Source: Globisporangium splendens (Eukaryota > Oomycota > Peronosporomycetes > Pythiales > Pythiaceae). From it: DNA of 64,000 nt. The position numbers were made by a program, and so were the translations under genes. The DNA is taken from positions 62,001 to 126,000 of the forward strand of contig VFIW01000076.1 in NCBI GenBank assembly GCA_006386115.1, in the 5' to 3' direction. The notes under the pieces were generated by a model. It made no database searches. It was given only the letters and a program-made list of their open reading frames with translations, and was not told the origin of the DNA. Below are positions 1 through 10,542 of the stretch, in pieces (the first letter of the stretch is position 1; each line of letters begins with the position of its first letter).

Positions 1-349
1 CGCGGTCGATTCTCCACGGCAATGCTCACGTCCACGGCGCAAGCATTCTACACATACAGTGGCAATAGCGTCAATGAAATCACGCACAATACGCGGCAAA
101 CCATCAGCAGCTATACCTTGTTCAAGATGCGGATCTCGGATAGCAACGTCTTGGATGTCCTATTACCAACAGCAACAGCATCATACGAGAATCAATGCCA
201 GCAGGAGACTCGCCATATTCATCCGAGTCTAATCGTAGTAGACACCCACGTACAATGAGAGCACAATTGTCTCCTTTGTCCGCGCATAGCTCTGCCAGCA
301 CGTCTTGGTCGAGTACTGCAACAGGTTCGCAGTCGTACAACTGCTTGCC

Positions 350-823
350 ATGCCGGATGCATGGCGCACGTGGAACTCCACGGGACCGATGCCAAAGTCT
401 GCTGCCGCCTTCGCTCTCGTATCTACTGCTTTCGGCACACGTGTCTTCACTGCTCTAGAGTGTTTGCTATTTGGCTTGGGCGCTGGCATTCTCGACGGCT
501 TGATCTCTGGGCTCTTAATGACGCTGTTCTTCATCTCGCGAGCGTGGTGGACGCCATTTTGTGCGCTGCTCGTGACGCTTGTGCGGCGTCTCCGAGAGGA
601 CGACGGAAGCCGCTCCGTGTGCTGCTGCCCACGGTCCACGGTCCCAGTGACATACTCAGCGCTGCTGTCGTACAAATTGGCCGTTGGCTTCGGTGCGTGG
701 GGCGTCGTCGCCATTGCGTTTCGGTTCCTCTGCATCATTTTCGTTGGTTGTCTCTTTTCTTCAACGGTTCTGTTTTGGCGCGAGAGTTGCACAGATTTAA
801 ATCTAACCCAGAAAAGACGGTAA
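350..823 (+). CDS. putative membrane protein, C-terminal part (partial)
   Basis: This frame runs from an in-frame ATG to a TAA and gives 157 residues. It has two strongly hydrophobic stretches, roughly residues 15-60 (Ala/Leu/Phe/Gly-rich, probably two helices) and 105-145, separated by a short basic, Cys-rich loop and ending in a charged tail. Codon use is balanced and GC-biased at third positions like the solid genes nearby, so I prefer it to the Ser/Arg-rich frame on the other strand. A second plus frame is open from the window edge to 258 and could be an upstream exon of the same gene, but I cannot fix a splice junction. The family is not recognised. The start is therefore uncertain and the gene probably begins outside the window. 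Confidence 0.4.
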   Translation: MPDAWRTWNSTGPMPKSAAAFALVSTAFGTRVFTALECLLFGLGAGILDGLISGLLMTLFFISRAWWTPFCALLVTLVRRLREDDGSRSVCCCPRSTVPVTYSALLSYKLAVGFGAWGVVAIAFRFLCIIFVGCLFSSTVLFWRESCTDLNLTQKRR

Positions 824-1142
824 TTCCACCAATGAGAAAGCTGGCATCACTCTATTTCAACCAATTCAGTGTCCACATGTGAGTTGGACGTCTTTTTATC
901 CAATCAGAACCTCCATGAAGTCTAATCTTGTGTAGACCACGTTATTCCAAGATGCATTAGGACATTTTTTCGCTCGTGTACTGTTGAAACTGCCTATCGT
1001 GGCACCAACATTGAGCTCCTTGTTGCCGCCATCGTGCGCGTGCCTGCGTGTGCTTCCTCCCTGGTCACCACAGCTCTATAGCGACACCCGCGTGCTCTCC
1101 CCATATACCTCTGGCTCTTGTCTCTCTCCAAGCAGCAACAGA

Positions 1143-2634
1143 ATGGACTTTGGCGAGTTTACGATGGCGCCATCGTCGTCTGCCGAAGTGGAGCTCGACC
1201 GCAAGCTCTACACGATGCTCGACCTGGAAGTGAAGCGGTACCAGAACTTCTTTGCGACACTGGACGAGCACCAGCAGCGACTGCTACCGCGGGACACCGC
1301 GCTCGCATTCTACGGCAAGTCCTCGCTCTCAGAACAGGTGCGTGCTTCATACATGTGGGCATCAGGGGCTACGAACTATCAATGAGAAACCTCATATGCA
1401 TACTGAAAATGCTGGCTGGTCCTGCTATATGGACAGGAAATCTTGGGGATGTATGACTTGATCAAGAGCCTGCAGCTGCACTCGGATGCTAGTGCGATGA
1501 GTGAGACCGAGTTCATCACGGGCATGCACTTCATCGTGTGCATCACGAAGCGCAACCTCGCCAAGCTCCCGCCGACGTTCCCAAAGTACCTGTTCCCAAC
1601 GCTGGATCTCACGCCCAGTAGTGCTACATTTGCATCGAACTCGATCAGCAGCATGCCGTCTCTGGACAAGGACGACATGGTAGGCGGCTTTGCGGGCATC
1701 AGTCTGAACAACAATGCAACTGTTCCGGTCACCAGTAGCAGTCCGTCGAGTTCTTTGGAGGCACCTGGTCCGATGCAACCACTTCAAGACGCAAAGTCGC
1801 TTAGCCAGCTTTTAGAGAAAGAGGTACGTCGTCTTACTTGCATGGGATTAAGCAACAATGTGGTCTCATCAATCTTGTCCATGTTTCACACAGATCCACA
1901 ACAAGCGCGTCGAAGCGACAGCGCTGTCGAAAGTTGACGAATCCGAGTCCAAGGCGCTGCAGAGTCTGCATGGCTGCCTCGATCTCATCGCTGAGAACGT
2001 CGAGAAACTCGGGTTTCCCGTGCCTGCGACCGCGCGCTCACTCGAGGCTCTAGACGATTTCATCAATTTATTGCGAAACCATGTGCAGACGATGAAACAG
2101 GAGATCCAGAGCATGGAGATCTCAGCGCAGATGCTGAGTGTCGCGTCTGAGGCCAGCAGCAGCACGTCAGATGCTCGTCGCGAGTCCGAGGATCCGTTTA
2201 AAGAGATCGCGGCGCTCACGCAGCAGCTTTTGGCATTGCAGCACCAAGCAACGCAATTGTATCAGAAACGAGAGACCTTGGCCAAGCAGGTCGACGAAGC
2301 CAAATCCAAGAAGGTGCAGCAGCAAGCAGCACCGTCAGCTGCAAAGACAATGGATGCGTGTGGGGCTACTCCTCCGATGTCTGTTCATACACCAGTCGAG
2401 ATGCAAACTTCGCACCGCATGGACGTGACGTCGCCGACGACTTCGCATGGATCCGCGACGGCAGACGGCTGGGGTGACTTTGGCTCGTCGAATGCCCACG
2501 AGGTGCGAAGCTCGGAGAGCGTGCAGCGATCGGACAGCAACCCGTTTGGCGCATTTGGCGGATCTGCTTCGCCTGTGACGAGTGCGCCACCTGCGTCCTC
2601 AAACGACGACTTCAACTGGGGCAGCTTCTCGTAA
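1143..2634 (+). CDS. EH-domain (Eps15-like) endocytic adaptor, three exons
   Basis: Exons are 1143-1337, 1437-1823 and 1894-2634, joined at GT..AG sites (CAG|GTGCGT, GAG|GTACGT) with phase preserved, giving 440 residues. Residues about 28-118 read as an EH domain: an EF-hand-like pair with AxxFYGKSSLS, a second helix pair with SETEFITGMHFI, and the LPPTFPKYLF tail typical of the fold. Residues about 195-335 are heptad-rich and probably coiled coil. The tail carries endocytic short motifs: DPF at 294-296, WGDF at 387-390, NPF at 410-412 and WGSF at 436-439. EH domains bind NPF peptides, and DPF or WxxF motifs bind clathrin adaptor appendages, so a role as a small scaffold in clathrin-mediated endocytosis at the plasma membrane is inferred. 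It is much shorter than animal Eps15 and has only one EH domain. The start is the first ATG leading into the EH domain. Confidence 0.8.
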
Positions 2635-3661
2635 AGTGACCCTAGCACAGAGAAAATACACAACACAGAAAGAGGTGCCCATTAGGCATCGCAGCGGTCA
2701 GCAAAATAAACAAGAAGTGATGGCATTATGGAAAACGGTCTCCTCCCTTGCGGGTTGACGATGGAGTAGAGAAAGCTTTGTCTCCTTCTCTATAAGTGCA
2801 TTTGTGTGTTCAAACAAAAAGTAACATCGTATTGAATGCTGAAAAGTTCACATGACGTTTTGTTGAGTAGGTTTGAGCACATTTTCCATGATAGAATGTG
2901 TGGAGAGGTTGTTGACGAGAGGGTTTGAAGTCTGATACAAAGACGAGCCTAGTTGAAGATAAAAAGAACCACGAACTGGAGTCAATGCAGATGCATGTTC
3001 ACGGCAAAAAAAAAAGGGAGAGAGAGAGAACAGAAGGCTTTATGCAGTAGCAATCCATGGCGATTGTGGAGTTTGAACGCGATTAATAACTTGCTTGGCA
3101 TCCTGTGCAGTTCATCATCATGCGTCTGACTGCGCTCTCAGCTTCCACAAACAAGAGTTTGAAGCACTGTTGCTGATAAATATCGAGCAATGCAGTTTTT
3201 ATCTAATTGTGCTCGACAAACTGATACATCTGTGTTTGACATATTGCAAATCTGACTGGTTGACCCATCTCAGAGCATGCATCGACCCACAGTCTCTCCA
3301 GTGCCTGATATACTGCAACTACCTCACTAAACAATCTGAAACAATCGGAGCATTCTCCATCGAGATTCTCCCCCACACTTTGTAGAAACCACCCATCCTC
3401 TCACTCACCCCATGCACCTGAGACTTCGACCCCCATTCCAGTGCATCCACCCCCATCTCCCCCAATGCTTCCCTCCTACTCCATCGTTGAACTTGCGTCA
3501 GAAAATACCTGAGACCTTCATTCCACCCTTCCTTGCGCTCTTCTTTCTTGTCTCCACGTGACGCTTGCCACGGCTGCCGTCTTTCCCCACTCACTTGTCA
3601 AACGGACGGCTCCACCCCAAACAGCCCCAGTCTCTCAGTCAAAACCAAATTCACACAAGCC
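2635..3661. other. intergenic, no gene seen
   Basis: About 1 kb between the EH-domain gene and LACS1. It contains an A-rich then GA-repeat run near 3005-3030 and a C/T-rich stretch at 3370-3660, which probably holds the LACS1 5' leader. Short open frames here lack domain features or coding bias. Confidence 0.5.
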
Positions 3662-5626
3662 ATGGGCGCCGCCGAGAGCTCCGAAGCCAAGGTGCAGTTC
3701 TCGCAGGAGGTCGCGGACTCGAAGACGGCGATGCGCGGCGCGATCCGCATCGCCGCGGGCGTCGAGCATCCATACAAGCCGCACATGACGCTGTACACGA
3801 ACCTGCAGGACCGCAAGACGCTCGACCCGAGCGGCACGGGCAAGCTCTTCGGCACGCGCAAGCTGGACCCGGTCACGGGTCAGCGCGGCGACTACGAGTG
3901 GGTCACGTTCGGTGAGTTCCTGAGTGACGTCGAAGCACTGTCGTCTGCACTGAGCCATGAGCTCAAGGTCGTGCGCAACGACATCGTCGGCGTGTTCTCC
4001 AAGAACCGGTACGAGTGGTCTCTCGTCGAGCACAGCTGCAATCGCATGACGTACACGCTCGTGCCGCTGTACGACACGCTCGGTCCCACGGCCGTGCCGT
4101 TCATCATGAACCACACGGAGATGAAGGTCGTGTTCTGCGCCAAGGACCAGTTCAAGACGCTCATGTCGTGCATCCACGAGTGTCCGCACATCCGCACTAT
4201 CGTGCAGTATGAAGAGATCGATGACGAAGAGCGCACATTGGCTCAGAAGAAGAACGTGAAGCTGCTCACAATCGCCGAACTGCGCGCGATTGGGAAGAAG
4301 AACGTCGCACCGGCAGACCCGCCGTTGCCGGATGACATTAGCACGATCTGTTACACGTCCGGCACGACGGGCAACCCCAAAGGCGCTCTGCTGACGCACG
4401 CCAACATCATGTTTGCGATCAAGGTCGTCAACAAGTACGCGACGCTGTACCCGACGGACGTGCACCTGTCGTACCTGCCGCTCGCGCACATCTACGAGCG
4501 CAACGTACAGACGAATGTGATCCAGAGTGGCGGCGCCATCGGCTTTTACCAGGGCGACACCACGAAGCTCATGGAGGATCTGGCGGTGCTGCAGCCAACC
4601 ATTTTCCCCACAGTGCCGCGTGTACTGAACCGCATCTACGACAAGATCTCGCAGGGTGTGGCCGGTGCCGGTAGCGTCAAGAAGTTCCTGTTCGACCAGG
4701 CATTCGCGGCCAAGCAAGCCGCGATGCAGGTCGACCCAGGATGCCTCGCTCACGGATTCTGGGACCCGCTCGTGTTCAACAAGATCAAGATGCTGATCGG
4801 TGGCCGCGTGCGGCTGATGATGAACGGCTCGGCGCCGCTCTCGCAGGAAGTCAAGGCGTTCATCCAGATCATCTTTGGCTGCCACGTGCTCGAAGGCTAC
4901 GGACTCACGGAGACCAGTGCTGGGCTGACCTGCTCGCGTATCGAGATCCCGATCGGCACCCACGTCGGGATCCCGATTCCTGGGCTTCAAGTGCGACTCG
5001 AGGATGTTCGCGATATGAACTACACGAGCGACGACACGCCGTTGCCTCGTGGCGAGATCCTCGTGCGCGGCCGCAATGTCTTCAAAGGGTACTTCAAGCA
5101 GCCCGAGCTCACGACTGAGGTGCTCGACGCAGACGGCTGGTTCCACACGGGCGATATTGGCGCCTGGAACGCCGACGGCACACTGCGCATCATCGACCGC
5201 AGGAAGAACATCTTCAAGCTGTCGCAGGGCGAGTACGTGGCGCCAGAGAAGATCGAGGACGTGTACCTGAAGAGTCAATACGTGGCGCAGATCTACGTGC
5301 ACGGCGACTCTCTGCAAAACTATCTGGTTGGCGTTGTCGTACCCGACCAAGAGATTATTGCGAAATGGGCAGCTTCCCAGGGCAAGAGCGTCGATGAGAT
5401 TGACCTGGACGAGCTCAAGAAGCTCATCTTGGACGACATGGAAGCTGTTGGCAAGGCGGCCAAGTTGTTCCGCTTTGAGCGTGTGCAGAAATTGCACGTG
5501 CACAACGGCATCTTTGCCGTCGAGAACGATCTGCTGACTCCGACGTTCAAGCCCAAGCGCAAGAACCTGAGCGAGTACTTTGCCAAGCAGATCGCGGCCA
5601 TGTACGACAGCGCGTCTGCGTTCTAA
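3662..5626 (+). CDS. long-chain acyl-CoA synthetase 1 (LACS1)
   Basis: An intronless gene of 654 residues in the AMP-binding (ANL) superfamily, which activates fatty acids to acyl-CoA through an acyl-adenylate. The phosphate-binding loop TSGTTGNPKG is at residues 232-241, YGLTET at 413-418, HTGDIG at 495-500 and the hinge/signature DRRKN...LSQGEYVAPEK at 512-530. A basic TFKPKRK segment near the C-terminus fits the catalytic-lysine region. There is no signal peptide and no C-terminal SKL. I chose the ATG at 3662 because the protein then starts MGAAESS, a plausible N-myristoylation signal shared with LACS3; the open frame extends upstream only through C/T-rich leader. Positions 3821-4235 are nearly identical in DNA to LACS2 and 4989-5503 to LACS3, so the gene looks like a conversion mosaic. 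It faces LACS2 convergently. Confidence 0.93.
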   Translation: MGAAESSEAKVQFSQEVADSKTAMRGAIRIAAGVEHPYKPHMTLYTNLQDRKTLDPSGTGKLFGTRKLDPVTGQRGDYEWVTFGEFLSDVEALSSALSHELKVVRNDIVGVFSKNRYEWSLVEHSCNRMTYTLVPLYDTLGPTAVPFIMNHTEMKVVFCAKDQFKTLMSCIHECPHIRTIVQYEEIDDEERTLAQKKNVKLLTIAELRAIGKKNVAPADPPLPDDISTICYTSGTTGNPKGALLTHANIMFAIKVVNKYATLYPTDVHLSYLPLAHIYERNVQTNVIQSGGAIGFYQGDTTKLMEDLAVLQPTIFPTVPRVLNRIYDKISQGVAGAGSVKKFLFDQAFAAKQAAMQVDPGCLAHGFWDPLVFNKIKMLIGGRVRLMMNGSAPLSQEVKAFIQIIFGCHVLEGYGLTETSAGLTCSRIEIPIGTHVGIPIPGLQVRLEDVRDMNYTSDDTPLPRGEILVRGRNVFKGYFKQPELTTEVLDADGWFHTGDIGAWNADGTLRIIDRRKNIFKLSQGEYVAPEKIEDVYLKSQYVAQIYVHGDSLQNYLVGVVVPDQEIIAKWAASQGKSVDEIDLDELKKLILDDMEAVGKAAKLFRFERVQKLHVHNGIFAVENDLLTPTFKPKRKNLSEYFAKQIAAMYDSASAF

Positions 5627-6462
5627 GCTCGTTTTTTGCCCCGAGAAGGCGAGATTATGTGTTGACTTGTTTCTTGAATTTTGTTGGACACCCAGCAGCA
5701 GTAGTAGTAGCATTATTTGCCTTTTTGAAGTCGTGGAGTCTGTAATTCCACCACCAATGCCAAGAGCGTCATAATCAGCGTCAACACCTCCCGATTCTCT
5801 GAATGCCTCACTTGAGTGAGCCAAATCGGTTGGTTCCGGTTGAATTATGGATGTGCTACTCTCTTATTTCCGACTGAAACGGTACGCAAGTTGAAGTGCT
5901 TTTTGAAAGGGGACACTTTGATACTGTACTTTCCAAAGTGGTCGTTAGGACATAAAGACCCTTTTTATGGAGTACCAGTGGCTGGGTATCAAGTTGATAC
6001 TAGCCCGTGATACTTCAAACCTTGCCACACTTGGAACTTCAAAGTACACTCCAACGTCGCCTGCTTGGAAACAATGACACCGGGCAACACTCGCTTATCA
6101 GTCAAACCACTCTCGAATATGGATTTCAAAGCTTGGGCATTAGCTTGGGCCGAATCCGTGCTCCAAGCACCCCACTTGCCAGTTTCCAACACGATCGACT
6201 ATGTCGCCTGCCTGCACACTTTTCTCGAACTTGTCAAGAGTGCCTGCTTTCATTCCACAGCGCAAGCCCAACTCTCATAACCACAACAAAAAAGAATCCA
6301 TTAACGCTACATCATACAAATTTCGTACACATACTGCAATAAGTACGCAGAAAAACTCGCTTCCTGCGTGTGTCTGGGTCGTACTGTTTTCTCACGACAG
6401 CGTGTCATTGCACGCCCTTGTAGCCACAGCCTCGCCATTTTTCTTCTCAGAACTTACAGAGC
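5627..6462. other. convergent intergenic region
   Basis: This stretch separates the 3' ends of LACS1 and LACS2. I see no coding or RNA feature; it presumably holds both polyadenylation regions. Confidence 0.5.
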
Positions 6463-8457
6463 TCAAAACGCTGGCGGTTCGTGATACATTTCGTGGATCT
6501 CCTTCTCGAAGAACTTGACCAGTTGCGGTCGCTTGAGCTTGAAGGTCGGCGTGATAAGATCGCTCTCAGCAAACGGCTTCGGGTGCAAGTGCAGCTTCTG
6601 GATCTGCTCGAAGCGGAAGAGCTTGTTGGCTTTGGCGTACTCGGCCATGTCGGCCACAATCACCTTTTTCAGCTCTTCGTTGGCGCAGAGTTTCGCCATG
6701 GACGCGTCTTCACCCGTCAAGCCCTGTTGCGCAGCCCATTTCGCGACAACATCCGGGTCAGGCACGACGAAGCCGACAACATAGCTCTGGAGGGAGTCGC
6801 CGTGGACAAACACTTCGCCCACGAACGCGCTCTTGAGGTACACACCCTCAACCTTCTCCGGCGCCACGTACTCGCCCTGTGACAGCTTGAAGATGTTCTT
6901 CTTGCGATCGATGATGCGCAGCGTGCCGTCAGGGTTCCAGCAGCCAATGTCACCCGTGTGCAGCCATCCGTCTTCGCTCAGCACTTGCGCCGTGAGCTCA
7001 GGCTGCTTGTAGTACCCCACAAACACGTTTGGTCCGCGCACGAGGATCTCTCCACGCGGCAGCGGCTTGTCCTTGCTCGTGTAGTTCATGTCTGGGACGT
7101 CCTCGAGGCGGATCTGGATATGGTACAGCGGCGGTCCGACATTGTTGCCGGGGATTATGTCGTCTGTGGCGCATGACATGCCCGCCGTCGACTCCGTGAG
7201 ACCGTAGCCCTCGACCACGGGACAGCCGAACACGACTGAAAGAAACTCTTTGACTTCCTTCGTCATTGGCGCCGAGCCACTGAGCACCATGCGCACGCGG
7301 CCACCAAGAAGCGCCTTGAGCTTGTTGAACACGAGCGCGTCCCAGAAGCTGTGTGTGTAGATGCCCTGCGTTCTTAAGCGCTGAAGCTTCGACGCCAGCG
7401 CCTTCTCAAAGAGGTATTGTTTGGCGCCGCCGACTTCCTTCACGCCTTGTGTGATCTTGTCAAAGACGCGGTTGAGCACACGAGGCACGGACAGGAACAG
7501 CGTCGGCTTGAGCACGCCAATGTCCTCCATGAGCTTCGTGACCTCGCCCTGGTAGAACCCGATCTGGCAGCCGTTCGCGATCAGCACCGTGTGGATCACA
7601 CGCTCAAATACGTGCGCGAGCGGCAGATACGAGATGTGCACGTCGCTGGGATAGATCTTGGTCACGTGGAACGATGCCACGGTGCTCGCAATGTTGTTGT
7701 GCGTGAGCATCGCACCCTTCGGGTTGCCCGTCGTCCCCGAGGTGTAACAAATCGTCGACAGATCTTGGCCGGTTGGTGGGTCCGCAGGCACGGGGTTCGC
7801 TTTCCCGATCATCTTGAGCTCCGCGAGCGTCTTGAGCTCCACGTTGTATTCACTCGCCAGATTGCGCTCTTCGTCATCGATCTCTTCATACTGCACGATA
7901 GTGCGGATGTGCGGACACTCGTGGATGCACGACATGAGCGTCTTGAACTGGTCCTTGGCGCAGAACACGACCTTCATCTCCGTGTGGTTCATGATGAACG
8001 GCACGGCCGTGGGACCGAGCGTGTCGTACAGCGGCACGAGCGTGTACGTCATGCGATTGCAGCTGTGCTCGACGAGAGACCACTCGTACCGGTTCTTGGA
8101 GAACACGCCGACGATGTCGTTGCGCACGACCTTGAGCTCATGGCTCAGTGCAGACGACAGTGCTTCGACGTCGCTCAGGAACTCACCGAACGTGACCCAC
8201 TCGTAGTCGCCGCGCTGACCCGTGACCGGGTCCAGCTTGCGCGTGCCGAAGAGCTTGCCCGTGCCGCTCGGGTCGAGCTTCTTGCGGTTCATGAGCGTCG
8301 CGTAGAGCGTGAGCTCGGCGTCGAACGTGCCGCCGTTGTGCTTGGGGTCCGCCGCGTTGTACACGCGGATGGCGCCGCGGGTCTCGGTGGCCGTGCCCGG
8401 GAGCTCCTTGGACGACACGCGGGTCGAAGCCGCAGAGTTCACGTCGAAACAGCCCAT
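6463..8457 (-). CDS. long-chain acyl-CoA synthetase 2 (LACS2)
   Basis: An intronless gene of 664 residues in the same family as LACS1, with TSGTTGNPKGA, YGLTEST, HTGDIG, DRKKN and LSQGEYVAPEKVE in the expected order. The protein starts MGCFD, so it may be both myristoylated and palmitoylated, which would place it on membranes. Relative to LACS1 it has about ten extra residues between the QGLTGED segment and the terminal helix region. Its 7863-8277 block is almost identical in DNA to LACS1 positions 3821-4235, while the flanking sequence is clearly diverged. The C-terminus ends HEPPAF, resembling LACS3 (AGPPAF). Substrate chain length cannot be told from sequence. Confidence 0.93.
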   Translation of the reverse strand: MGCFDVNSAASTRVSSKELPGTATETRGAIRVYNAADPKHNGGTFDAELTLYATLMNRKKLDPSGTGKLFGTRKLDPVTGQRGDYEWVTFGEFLSDVEALSSALSHELKVVRNDIVGVFSKNRYEWSLVEHSCNRMTYTLVPLYDTLGPTAVPFIMNHTEMKVVFCAKDQFKTLMSCIHECPHIRTIVQYEEIDDEERNLASEYNVELKTLAELKMIGKANPVPADPPTGQDLSTICYTSGTTGNPKGAMLTHNNIASTVASFHVTKIYPSDVHISYLPLAHVFERVIHTVLIANGCQIGFYQGEVTKLMEDIGVLKPTLFLSVPRVLNRVFDKITQGVKEVGGAKQYLFEKALASKLQRLRTQGIYTHSFWDALVFNKLKALLGGRVRMVLSGSAPMTKEVKEFLSVVFGCPVVEGYGLTESTAGMSCATDDIIPGNNVGPPLYHIQIRLEDVPDMNYTSKDKPLPRGEILVRGPNVFVGYYKQPELTAQVLSEDGWLHTGDIGCWNPDGTLRIIDRKKNIFKLSQGEYVAPEKVEGVYLKSAFVGEVFVHGDSLQSYVVGFVVPDPDVVAKWAAQQGLTGEDASMAKLCANEELKKVIVADMAEYAKANKLFRFEQIQKLHLHPKPFAESDLITPTFKLKRPQLVKFFEKEIHEMYHEPPAF

Positions 8458-10542
8458 TGCTTCTGATAGAAGGAGAGCGTCTGGAGTGCGGAGAAGCAGG
8501 CGAATTGGAGAATGACTGAGGGGCTAAGAGTGTGGAGGGTGCCTGTAGCTCACAGACAGAGCAAGGAGGAAGGGAGGGATATGAAGAGAGAGGAGATGGG
8601 GGCTATTAGCATGCTTGAAGTCTGGAAGGTTGGGAGGGAGGTGATACCTTCGGGTATGGGATGGCAGACTGAGTTCCATACTGACTGCTTTATTCATTTC
8701 TACAGTAGAAAACGATAGATTTGCGTCGCGATGAGAATTTGTCGAAAACATGTATGTGTTTTGATAAGTTTGTGCACTGGAGGGTTTGGAGTCGTGTCGA
8801 AGGAGAAATACAGGCGACCTTGGCTAATGAGCAGCAGGCATGAAATGTGAGGATCAGCATTGCATAGAGGCAATTCGGTACAAATCCGATTATAATACTT
8901 TCTGCAGACGTATGCTGAAATAAACAGGTTGTAGAAGAACTGGAGCGTCACGTTTAACATTGAAGCGAGGTGGGACCCAGCACTGATCGCCGCAGTTTCG
9001 ATTCTGCGGAGTAGCCTCCTGTATTGAATTGGCGAGCCCTCTCTAGTAAACTAGCAAACCGTCCAAAACACGGCAATTGAACCTTTTTACAGTCGCGGTG
9101 ATATTTGATTCCACATAATAGAGAGGGTAATATCAACATTGTCGCACCTTTTGCAAAACTTCACGACTCGATTGCACATTTGTTTCGACATTTTGTTTGC
9201 TCTCCGCGCGCATTTTTGTTGCTCCTTTGTTTACATCCAAGACTGCAAAAGCCGCAAAGTGAGTATAGAGTCTAGTTGCACGCGTGCGTGTTTTCAGGTG
9301 TCACCATTTTTATCGCTGTGCCTTACCAGTAGCGCAACCTCACGCACATCATAAAGGCACTGTAAATGCATCGTCAAAATCACGAAGTTGATGCAGAAAC
9401 CTGAGTCAAGTCGATGGAGTTCTTTCGGAGGCATGATGCGACGTCGCTGGCAGCTCAGTTGGTGATCACTGACCACTCTCCATAGAGCAGTGAACAAACA
9501 CGCGCACACGAAAGTGAAAAAGGTGCGCTTTTCCTTCCACTCGCGCACTGTCGCTGTTCCGAGCGATTTCGGCAAGATGACCGCAAAGTCGGATTTTCTG
9601 GTGTTTTTCTCAGAAAGGTCAGTGTCATAATCCGATTAACTCCGTAAAAGCGCAGCATGAGAATATATTCGACTGAAGTCCGTATTATGCATAATCAGAA
9701 TGATCTTCATTGATTTATAGAGGTAGATGATGAGATTAGAGAGGGACAATACTGTAGGTAGCGCATCTGACATTGATTAAAAAGAACCGAACAAAGACAG
9801 GACATACCTTTGTCCACCGACGTTGAACTTTGGACTGACGAGGAAGGAAGAGATCCCAACCTTGTTCTCGTGCATGGTGATGGTGTGGCCGATGGCATTC
9901 CTCTTGCTGTAGCACCCGGCTGCTTGCTGTATCACCCCGTGGGGATTGAAAGCTTTAATAAGCTTCTTCTACTCTATTCGGTGGGTGAAGCACCAATTGT
10001 CCGTTGTTGGCCGTGGAAAGCAGAGGACGCGTATGCTACAGTACTGTACGCTGGACGGCACCCAACTTCGAATCGCCTGCCACAACTGCCTCCTCCTCCA
10101 TCCAACTCTTCTTCTAGTCGTTAGCGTTTCGGTATCGGATCATGTCGAACTTCAACTGACTGCAACGGAATACCGCTGCGGAAATGGACTCGCTCGTCCA
10201 TGGTCACTTGCATCACACTGTACCGCCGTCTACACGTCCATACTGCACACGCTAGCACATATTGTGGGATCACAGACCATCCCAACCTACACCGATGCGA
10301 CGCGATTGCCATGCTTGTCAGCGTGTTTGAACATCCACACCGAACCCATTTCATGGGTCGCGTTTGTATTAACCGGTTAACTTACCAGTTCGACCATTTA
10401 CCTCTTCAAGCAGTTGTCAACTCGATGCAGTTGGTTGCAAAGTGTAGTTTAACCGTTTTTTCAACCTGTTGAATGCAAATCAAGAGGTTCTCTCGCAACG
10501 GCTCGTCTTTTCACACCGCCACTTCAGAAAGGCAAAACCAGC
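8458..10542. other. intergenic, about 2.1 kb, no gene seen
   Basis: This stretch lies between the divergent LACS2 and 5'-nucleotidase starts, so it should contain both promoters. Open frames here are short, lack domain signatures and have random-looking codon use. No tRNA or rRNA was recognised. Confidence 0.45.

Noticed and set aside
3004..3030. A-run followed by GA repeats
   Set aside because: Simple low-complexity sequence in an intergenic region with nothing to tie it to a function.
3635..5824. 729-codon open frame on the minus strand across LACS1
   Set aside because: It is an antisense shadow caused by GC-rich third positions. Its product is Arg/His/Leu-rich with no domain, while the plus strand has all LACS motifs.
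7417..8466. 349-codon plus-strand frame across LACS2
   Set aside because: Antisense shadow of LACS2. The same pseudo-protein appears opposite LACS1 because the DNA block is shared.
8990..9009. tRNA T-arm-like hairpin (ccgcag...ctgcgg around ttcgatt)
   Set aside because: The loop is one base too long and no acceptor, D or anticodon stems can be built around it.
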